Below are positions 56,125-64,000 of a DNA stretch of 64,000 nucleotides, one piece after another. Position numbers and translations under genes: made by a program. Under the pieces are notes generated by a model. It saw nothing but the letters and a program-made list of their open reading frames with translations, was not told where the DNA came from and searched no databases. Source of the DNA: Gonatopus flavifemur (lineage: Eukaryota > Arthropoda > Insecta > Hymenoptera > Dryinidae). The stretch spans positions 3,239,501 to 3,303,500 of the forward strand of contig JAFFJZ010000025.1 in NCBI GenBank assembly GCA_018340375.1, read 5' to 3'. Within the stretch, counting starts at the first letter, position 1. The number at the start of each line of letters is the position of its first letter.

Positions 56125-59100
56125 CGTGAGTCGTTGATCTTTGGGGACAAATATAAGGTGAAATTCAAACTCGATTCAGGTGGCGACATCACAACAATAC
56201 CGTTGCAAATTTATGGTGAGATGAAAGATCTATATCCAATGTCACCAATTAACAAGATAAATGTCAAAGCTGAGGCATACGGTGGCCAACAATTGAAGAT
56301 AATAGGAACAATAATAATGAAATTTTGTTGCAAAAATCAAGCATATAATGAGGAATTTCATATAATAGACGAAGGGAAAGAAAAAAATTTAGAACCTTTG
56401 ATGGGACGAAGTTTGTGTACAAAACCAAATTTAATCAAACGAATAGATGAAATGAATATGGAAAATAATAATCGAAATTATGTAAATAGTATAGGATATA
56501 ATGAAAAAGGCAAGATTTTCTTAGAATACAAAGATGTCTTCCAGGGAATCGGAGAGTTTCCAGGTATAATAACATTAAAATTAGAAGATGACGCAAAACC
56601 TAGGTATGAGTCTCATACACGCATACCGTTAAAGTTGAAAGCATCATATATCGAAAAAGTACACGAGTTACTTGACAAGGGCATATTTAGGAAATTAGAA
56701 GAGCCTGTTGAATGGCTAAATGACGTAATAATTGTGGAAAAACCTAATGAAACTTCGAGAATATGTCTAAATCCACAAAAATTGAATCAAAATTTAGTGC
56801 TACAGAAATTTCCTATTCCAACAATTAGCAGAATTGCTCCACAATTGAGAGGGAAGAAATATTCCACTACGCTGGATGTGAAAGATGCTTTTTACCAAAT
56901 AGAACTCGATGATAATTTGAGTCGCCTGTGCGCATTTATGAGTCCTTTGGGGACATTATGTTTTAAACGGATGCCTTTTGGGATTGACCTTGCACCAGAG
57001 GCATTCCAAAAGTCAATGAATGGATGTTTTGGTGATATTAGCAAAATCACCATATATTTTGATGACATCCTGATCGCAACAGAAACGGAAGAAGAGATGT
57101 ATGAGACTCTAACTCAGGTTTTAGAAAGAGCGCGAAAGTGCAATATTAGATGATATCCAGAGAAATTTGAATATTGTCAAAATAGTGTGAAGTTTCTTGG
57201 ATATAAATTTAATCATGAAGGAATGTCAATCGACTCTAGTAGAGTAGAAGCAATCCAAGCTGTATCCAATCCCAAAACTGAAAAACAAACGCAACGATTT
57301 TTAGGAATGGTTAATTATATTAGAGAATACTTTCCCAACATGGCAGAATTAACACAGCCGTTAAGGGAATTAGTAAAAAACAATGTTAGGTTTGAATGGA
57401 CGGAAATTCATAATCAGGCAATGCAACGAATTCAAAATCAACTTACCCTAGCTCCAGTATCGGTTAGCTTCGACCCAAATAAACCAGTGGTCATACAAAC
57501 CGATGCATCAGAATCCGGTTTGGGGTCATGCTTACTACAAGATGGAAGGGTGGTAATGTACGCGTCGCGAACATTATCAGAAAATGAAAAAAGATAGGCT
57601 CAGATCGAAAAAGAACTACTTGCAATATACTTTGCTCGCCGAAAATTTCATGAATACATTTATGGATGTAAGATAACAGTCCAAACAGACCATAAGTCAT
57701 TATTAGCTATAATGACCAGATCAATGTACAAGATAACTAATAATCGTCTCAAAAGACTAAAAGGAAAGTTGTTTTTATATAATATTGACTTACAATATAT
57801 CAAGGGAACAAAAATGTATGTCGCAGACTATTCGAGTCGTGATTATTTGAGCGACGAGCAGTTAGACATAAGTACAAAAGAAATTGAAGTGGTACATAGC
57901 ATAGAAGTGAAAGAAATAGTTATGAGTGAAGATAGATTATTGAAATTCCAGCAAGAAACAGCTGCAGATCCAAATTTGGGAAAAATTCTCAAATATTATA
58001 AAGACGGGTGGCGTAAGTCACTAAAAGATATGAAAAATGAAGCATTCAAAATCTACCTAAGCAACCGAGATGATAATACAGTGGAGGAAAATATTTGCTA
58101 TTCAGATAATCGCCTAATTGTACCCGAAACGTTACGAACATACATATTGAATGTGTTATATGAAACACACATGGGTACAACTAAGCTAATTGAGCAAGCA
58201 AGAAACTTGTTTTATTGGCCCAACATGGTTCACGATGTAACACAATATATTAGAAGTTGCGAAATATGTCAAAAGTTTGCTCCAAGACAGCAAAAATTTT
58301 CTCTCATACAACACGAAGTCGTCGAAATACCTTATTATAAAATCGGTGTAGATATTGCAAAACTCAATGGCAAAGATTACCTAGTAGCACAAGATTACTA
58401 TTCCAAATGGCTTGAAGTCTCACGATTAAGCTCCAAAACAGCAACGTCGGTAATAAACGCATTGAAGAAAATTTTTGCAAGACTTGGAATACCTAAACTC
58501 GTAATCATTGATAACGTACCATTTTCTAGTCAAAAATTTTTAGCGTTTGCTAGAGAATGGGGTTTTGATGTGCGAACAATAAGTCCACATCACTCACAGT
58601 CGAACGGGTTAGTAGAGAAGGCTGTAGGGATAGTAAAATCAATGCTCAAGAAATCAGGAGAACAGAATCTAGAGTTAGGATTACTTGATTATAATAATAC
58701 TCCCTTGAGTGGATTTAATGTGAGTCCCTCACAATTGTTACGAGCGAGGTCTCTGAGGACTAAATTACCTATTCAGGCGAATAGATTGAAGCCAACTGAA
58801 ATGAATTCGAAAATTAATGGAAAGTTCGAGTTAAAACGAAAAGAAATTGAAGGACGGTATGATAAAACCGCTCAAAACCAAGATATTGTAGATCCAGTAT
58901 TGTTCAAACCGAATTAAATTGTTATGCTGTGGAATAATAATACTAAAGATTGGGAAAAGGCGAAGATAGTGAAAAAGGTTGAGAAAGTCCCACGATCATA
59001 TCTTCTAGTGAATATGAAAGGAAACACTGTAAGACGGAATATAAGTGACATTAAAAAGTTTGTAACAAGAGAAACCCCAAAACATAACGGAAAAAATTAT

Positions 59101-59334
59101 GAATCAGTGACGCGTAGTCAATTTAGAGTAGAAGGAGCTCCTCACTTTGATGATATTGACAAATTATTATTTATAGAGGAGTCTCCGAAAACAAATCAAA
59201 TAATTACACCACCTGACCCCCTTGCAAATGTGAATCCCCAAACATCTCCAATAAGAAATAATAATGAAAGTATAGATGATCAACTAGACGACAATTTGCC
59301 TGACAGTGATAGCGCCGAAGCTACTCTAGTTTAA
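56125..59334 (+). pseudogene. Gypsy pol, second element, several stops in one frame
   Basis: The frame shows protease FKLDSGGDITTIP, RT with YSTTLDVKDAFYQI and IYFDDILIA (about 57060), RNase H QTDASESGLGS, and integrase with the H2C2 region (SCEICQKF), VDIAKLNGKDY, IIDNVPFSS and NGLVEKAV. A chromatin-proximal tail with KVPRSYLLVNMKGNTVRRN follows, to 59334. It is interrupted by stops at 57151-57153, 57595-57597 and 58915-58917, and by one at 56122-56124 just upstream, all in the same frame and with no frameshift. Gag and pol are about 200 bp apart. Confidence 0.9.
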
Positions 59335-59571
59335 ATGAGACTTTTGTATCAGCAAAGATTCACGCCGAATAGGAAACTCCTGGAGAATTGGAGAATTTAC
59401 TGATTAAGCCTCTAAAACAAAGTACTAGATCGGGTAGAATTATTAAACCGCCTAATAAATTGACATTCTAATAATGTAATTGGAGAATGTAATGAACGAC
59501 GTAGTGTATGATAAATAGATTGTAGTAATTAAAAGAAAGAAAAAGAGAAAAAAAAGGGGAAAAGGGGAAGA

Positions 59572-59788
59572 TGTTCTATGTCAACCTATGTCATAGAGAT
59601 GATATGAGGTGGGGGGAAGTGGGCAGATCATGAGCCAACTAGTCAGTCGAAAAGAACAGAGAGTCAATTAACGATGTAGGCGTAAACGGGCCCGAAGGCT
59701 AATAAACTATTGTCGCAGTATTATATGTAAAATTGAGTTGTCTCATTATTCAACATTAACAAACATCTCCGTGTGCCGACCTACAACA
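59572..59788 (+). repeat. 3' LTR of the second Gypsy
   Basis: Follows a polypurine run at 59550-59570. Its right end CTACAACA equals that of the 5' LTR. It lacks about 26 bp of the AT-rich stretch present at 54750-54780 in the 5' LTR. Confidence 0.85.
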
Positions 59789-60528
59789 TAATACGCTAAG
59801 CTGGATGTCAGAACGAACATCCAACGATGCACACGTTCCTTCAATTGTACCAAATGCTGTCTTTGTTCAAAATTCTCAGACCACCGAAGTTCGGCAACTG
59901 CCGTGTGCAAGGAAACACTTCATACATCAAAATTTTAGGAGAAGAGTTCAAAGAAGTGTTCAAACTTGCAACGAAATCCTATTCAGCACAAAAAATTGAA
60001 GATTTGAAGGAAAAACTGAATTACCTTATAAAAACAGTACATATTGATTGTGATGGAATGATCGATCAAGATCATGCTTCACCACCTGTAGTAGATTGCA
60101 TAATCTACTATGTGACTGGATTTGTTTGCTGTAAATTATTGAAAAAGTTTGAATGTACTTTATGCTCAAACTCTCTCAGTAATGCGATTGGAATTTACGA
60201 TGGAAAAGAAGCAGAGTTGGTGGATATCAAAACCAGAGAGAACTTAATCCACCCTAATATTTCACTATTCAACTTATTCAAAAAAATCGAACATTTTTCT
60301 TCTGACGTAAATCAGTTGGAAGTGAATATCTACGAACATACAACTTGATTCATTATTGATGAATACAATCTTTGTTTTTCATGTGGAGAGCATAAATATG
60401 ATGTAATTTCTTACTGTGTTCATTATTATGTCACTTTAAGAATGCGCCAGTATGTTCGAGCTGCGAACAAAGATATGGAAAAACAAAATCAAGAGAAGAA
60501 AAAATTGTCAAAATTGATGAACACATAA
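59789..60528 (+). pseudogene. C-terminal fragment of a P-element/THAP9-like transposase
   Basis: One frame from about 59830 reads VVDCIIYYVTGFVCCKL, FECTLCSNSL and ENLIHPNISLFNLFKKIE, stops at TGA 60346-60348, and continues in frame with RMRQYVRAANKDMEK to TAA 60526-60528. The order matches the C-terminal part of the better preserved copy at 62.2-63.3 kb (YISGFIVRKL, CRLCIDILEG, GGLLHPSEELFNL). It probably belongs to the same element as the THAP exons at 50.9-54.4 kb, split by the Gypsy. The intervening catalytic part is missing. Confidence 0.65.
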
Positions 60529-60636
60529 TTCCTTTCCATTGATATCTGATGATTATTATTATGATTATGATCATTATGCTTATCATATACGATACAAGAG
60601 AAAAATGATTATTGTATGATTATTATGCGAGGGAAA

Positions 60637-60839
60637 AAAATCAGATGCAATAACTATTCAACTTGTAAGCGCATATGGACCCATTTTTTTCCCTTAGATT
60701 AAGTTTTATTCATCGATTCAACTGTTTCAAATAATAATTCACTTGAAATTGGTTCAATCAATCAAAAAATTTGTTATTCCAACCAAAAGGAATGGGCCCA
60801 TATGTGTTTACAAGTTGAATAGTTATTTCAGCTGATCTT
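60637..60839. repeat. Foldback repeat, about 200 bp
   Basis: AATAACTATTCAACTTGTAA followed by GCGCATATGGACCCATT on the left is inverted on the right as AATGGGCCCATATG then TTACAAGTTGAATAGTTATT. Non-coding. Confidence 0.85.
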
Positions 60840-61861
60840 TTTTGTCCGTGTGATCATCTGAACGCTTATTAAAAAACAAAGAAACAAAATAAAGTACACA
60901 AATAAAGAAATAACAAATACAAAATTGATTTCGTATTGAATGGTAATTGTAATTATTTGTTGTAATTTTATTATAAAATAAATTGTCTCTTATTTTCTTA
61001 GAATTTTTATTGGACATTTTGTTGTACTGGAAATCATAAACGAGCAATGCATAAAATAATTTACTCCACCTAATACTTCAGACAAATTTCAACAAACTTG
61101 TGTAATGTTCGAAGACGTTAGCTGAGTGTATAAAGATTTCTTCATTTTCAGAACTCATTTTAGACACGTCCGTGTGGGGTCCCTGTAAATTCGAGTTCAG
61201 AATATCTGAAAGGTACTAGAACAAGAGAAATTTCCAGGAGACATCCTTCAAATGATCGAATCAATTTCTGAAATCTCTTGAGGAAGTAGACTGTTGTTGA
61301 GGAAAAATACATGAGATCTTTTTAAATGATATATAAATAGGACAAATATTTTTGATAGTCTCAGTAAAGAGAACAAATCACTTATTTCCATTGAAATGGT
61401 CAACAACATCAGGCTGCAAAAAATGTCCTTGAATTATCCATTCAAAAATTTAAAATGACCATATTTTGCAAAAGTATAACGCTCAACTTGGACAAGACCC
61501 TGGTAAAAAAAATGATACAAACCGACTCAAAGGACCAAAAGCCGCATAGAAAACAATACGAACAGATAGAAACAGATGGATATTTTCTCGTTTTCTATGT
61601 GGCTTTTGGTCTTTTCAATCGGTTTCTAAAGTTTTTTTTGTATTAATGCATTGAAATTCATACAAATTGCACATTTGGAGTGGTTAATACTCTCAACATT
61701 ACGTGTCTGTGTAGTTATAGAGGAAAAAAGACATATAACTTATGAAACTTGATGACAATTGTATTTAGGTTATACGAACTCCATGGAAGCTGCCATTGTT
61801 GTTTATATTGGGTCATGAAACAACAACGCCAACTCGTGGCAAAATTTTGAAATTGTAATCA
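60840..61861. other. No gene; one hairpin at 61511-61640
   Basis: AAACCGACTCAAAGGACCAAAAGCCGCATAGAAAAC at 61519 is inverted at about 61590-61630, giving a compact hairpin MITE of about 130 bp. The remainder is AT-rich with no recognisable N-terminal part for the transposase that follows. Confidence 0.6.
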
Positions 61862-63303
61862 ATGATCACACAGGCCACGGCCCCCTTGAATCACCTGTAT
61901 ATCACACCGTGTCCTGATCCTACTTCATCTAGTTATGAACCGTTTTTTCTCCATCCGATAACTAGAAACCCGATCTGGATGTTCCCAGATCCAAGCCATA
62001 TGCTCAAAAATGTCCGGAATGCTCTTGGAGACAAAAGTCCTCCTTTTGATTGTGAGGGTGCAATAGTCGATTAGAGCGATATTGTCACATTGAATGAAAT
62101 TCACAAGGAAATGGGGTTACATCTGGGTACTAAAATAAATGATCGGCATATCAAGTTTCACGAAAATAAAATGAATGGCTTGCTGCACAAACTCTTAGTA
62201 ATTCAGTGAAAGACGCTCTACGTTTTTCACAACAACAAGGTTACGTTTTGGCCAATGTCGAGGGAACTGCGAAATTTTGCAGCATCTTCAACTACGCCTT
62301 TGATATGTTGAATTGCAGACAAAGATTTCAAAATAATGAGCTGAAACAACCATACAGAATACCGCTAATGGAAACTACGAAAGGAAAACTTCAAAAGCTT
62401 GCAAATGACATCACTTTTCATATTAGCGGATTGAAGAACAGCGATGAGATTTCAGTTCTTCAGTGTGATCGGAAACGTGGATTTATAGGATTCGTTATCT
62501 GCTTGAAGAATGTATTCAATCTGTACGAGTATCTTCGACAACAATATGGTTTTGAATATCTGCTTACCTACAATTTACTGCAAGATCACCTGGAATCATC
62601 TTTTTCTTGCATGAGAATGAAAGGAGGATTTAACAACAATCCAACGGCCTATCAATTCCAGTATGCTATGAGAAGGTTGCAGATGCATCATCAGATCCGA
62701 CAAACTGAAAGTGGCAACTGTTTACCTGATAATATACCACTACTCCAGGTATCAAGTTTTCAAAAAGTCGGAAACGGCGAGACCCAAGACATGGAATACG
62801 AAGGAGTAGAAGTATTTAATCTCGATCTCGAGGTTCCAGTTGAATACATCCAGGAAATAGTCAGATATATTTCCGGCTTCATTGTTCGGAAATTGAAAGA
62901 GAGAAGCCGAATTCGAACCTGCCGTTTGTGTATTGATATTCTTGAGGGGAAACCTGGCTCGTCAATTCCCATTGATGTGAGGAATCGTGGGGGGCTTCTT
63001 CATCCGTCCGAGGAATTATTTAATTTATGCCTAGTTATTGAACAGATAATAAGGAGTTCAGGTGATAAAGTATACAAACAGTGCTTTTCTGAGGCATTAG
63101 TACAGAGCCTCATACATATTCATCATAAATTTTCCACTACAGAGCATCTAACACAAAATGGAGATCATTACAAATCATTGGTCAAGTTTATTACCAAAAT
63201 GTACTTAGCGATACGGTTGCATCACGAGTTGAAGGAAAAAAACAACGTCCATAAATATATTCGACGTATACAAACAAAATTGATTTTATTTCGTAATCAA
63301 TAG
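61862..63303 (+). pseudogene. P-element/THAP9-like transposase, C-terminal two-thirds, broken
   Basis: First part (61862 onward): IWMFPDPSHMLKNVRNALGD, then a stop at 62072-62074, then HKEMGLHLGTKINDRHIKF. A frame change at about 62172 leads into WLAAQTLSNSVKDAL and the long open part to 63303. That part has LLQDHLESSFSCMRMKGGFNNNP, the motif that marks the end of the catalytic domain in P-type transposases, then YISGFIVRKL, CRLCIDILEG, GGLLHPSEELFNL and a helical tail. The THAP finger and the first catalytic block are missing upstream. The last 365 codons are uninterrupted, so decay is moderate. Confidence 0.85.
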
Positions 63304-64000
63304 CCTTATTCCATTTAATTTTCAATTCTGTATTCAAAATTTCTGTATTCTGTATATGAAAATTTTCTGTATTGTAATTTTCAGGTCTGTATTGTTTTCA
63401 ATTCTGTGTTCTAACGTTTTTGTATTTTTTGAAAAAAAATGATTGCAAGAAAAATTATATTCGACTTAGGAACACAAAACTGGTTTCATTTTGTAATCAA
63501 TACCCTTATTCCATTTCACGCTGTTCAAAAAGCTCCACAAACTCTCATATATAAATCTTATTGGTTTATATGGATTTTGATAAGTTTTCATCAGTCTATA
63601 TGCGGTTCCTGTCCTAGAACTTGTGAGGTTTATATAATTTCACATAAGATTGTGGAAATTTTATGTGAACTTTATGAGATTCAATTAGGACGATTTTCAG
63701 AATCTCATAAAACCTTACAACATCAAGTGTGTGTACTAGATTTCATGCGGTTTCTGTCCTAAAAGCAACTAGAATTAATTCGAATTTATGAGACCTTTTC
63801 AACAGGGTATTGTCATTTATGTTAACGTTTTTGTATCTCTTGAAGAAATTACATTCGATATTACACAATTTCAAGTTTCCAATATTTATTGACGGTTCTA
63901 AACTTCGATTTCAGACCATTACGCATAAAAACGTATATAATGTTTCATTTCATGAGATTTTTCAAGAAACATAAATTTTTCTGGAAAAGAGGGGAGCATA
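63304..64000. repeat. 3' flank with a partial duplication and a foldback
   Basis: ATTTCGTAATCAATAGCCTTATTCCATTT (63289) recurs about 195 bp downstream as a near copy at about 63488, so the transposase end was partly duplicated. Between about 63520 and 63810 outer words (CTGTTCAAAAAG and CTTTTCAACAG) are inverted, and GCGGTT(C/T)CTGTCCTA is a direct repeat (63602, 63746). No gene seen to the window end. Confidence 0.55.

Larger units (their letters stand above)
54611..59788 (+). mobile_element. Second Ty3/Gypsy retrotransposon, older, nested in P-like DNA
   Basis: LTRs at about 54611-54861 and 59572-59788 enclose gag and pol on the plus strand. The safe shared part starts at TGTCATA (54636 and 59589). 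The LTRs differ at several bases and by an internal gap of about 26 bp, so insertion is clearly older than the CsRn1-type element. A tRNA-Ser-like primer site follows the first LTR, and a purine-rich tract (AAAAAGGGGAAAAGGGGAAG) precedes the second. Upstream flank is THAP/P-like linker, downstream flank a P-like C-terminus. No target duplication is clear. Confidence 0.9.

Noticed and set aside
60823..61047. 74-codon minus-strand frame rich in Asn and Tyr
   Set aside because: Composition follows the AT-rich background and there is no neighbouring support.

Overview
The window looks like arthropod, most likely insect, nuclear DNA. It is AT-rich. Genes are split by short GT-AG introns. Almost everything recognisable is either transposable-element derived or one of two spliced host-like genes. 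The element set fits this reading: Ty3/Gypsy elements, one of the CsRn1 type with a tRNA-Trp primer site; two mariner lineages; P-element/THAP9-type transposases; an animal CACTA (tnp2-type) gene; and many foldback MITEs. No rRNA, tRNA, CRISPR or prokaryotic feature was seen. The species cannot be named from the sequence alone.

Layout. 0-6.1 kb: a 180-bp tandem repeat, a dead ubiquitin-protease-like (C19) gene, and a series of foldback elements. 6.4-11.2 kb: a minus-strand THAP-domain gene, with mariner copy A inserted between its exons. 12.0-18.1 kb: a large repeat complex. Two satellite arrays with related core words in apparently opposite orientation flank a foldback element. The arms of that element are 273-bp tandem units, and its centre carries a broken Cys-rich zinc-binding-like gene. 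18.9-20.9 kb: mariner copy B. 21.1-23.2 kb: foldback and GC-rich degenerate repeats. 23.7-28.6 kb: a minus-strand BEN-domain gene whose six exons keep phase throughout; a foldback with 750-bp arms sits in its last intron. 28.8-30.1 kb: MITEs and a diverged duplication. 30.8-37.4 kb: a full-length CsRn1-type Gypsy with near-identical LTRs. 37.6-44.1 kb: a multi-exon CACTA transposase pseudogene with MITEs in its introns. 45.1-47.1 kb: mariner copy C, with its ORF open throughout. 47.7-49.0 kb: a DD34D mariner. 49.8-50.3 kb: a foldback with a coding-like arm. 50.9-60.5 kb: remains of a P-like element (THAP exons, then a C-terminal piece) split by a second, older Gypsy and carrying a 1.2-kb TIR element in an intron. 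61.9-63.3 kb: a second P-like transposase pseudogene.

How it works together. The window is a nest of insertions in which several layers can be ordered: MITEs inside CACTA introns, Gypsy inside P-like DNA, mariner inside a GC-rich repeat, mariner inside the THAP locus. The only genes that look intact are the BEN-domain gene, the THAP-domain gene (at least exons 1-3) and the copy C mariner ORF. That mariner ORF, like its two siblings, seems to lack a block of the catalytic domain, so all three copies were probably moved by a transposase supplied from elsewhere.
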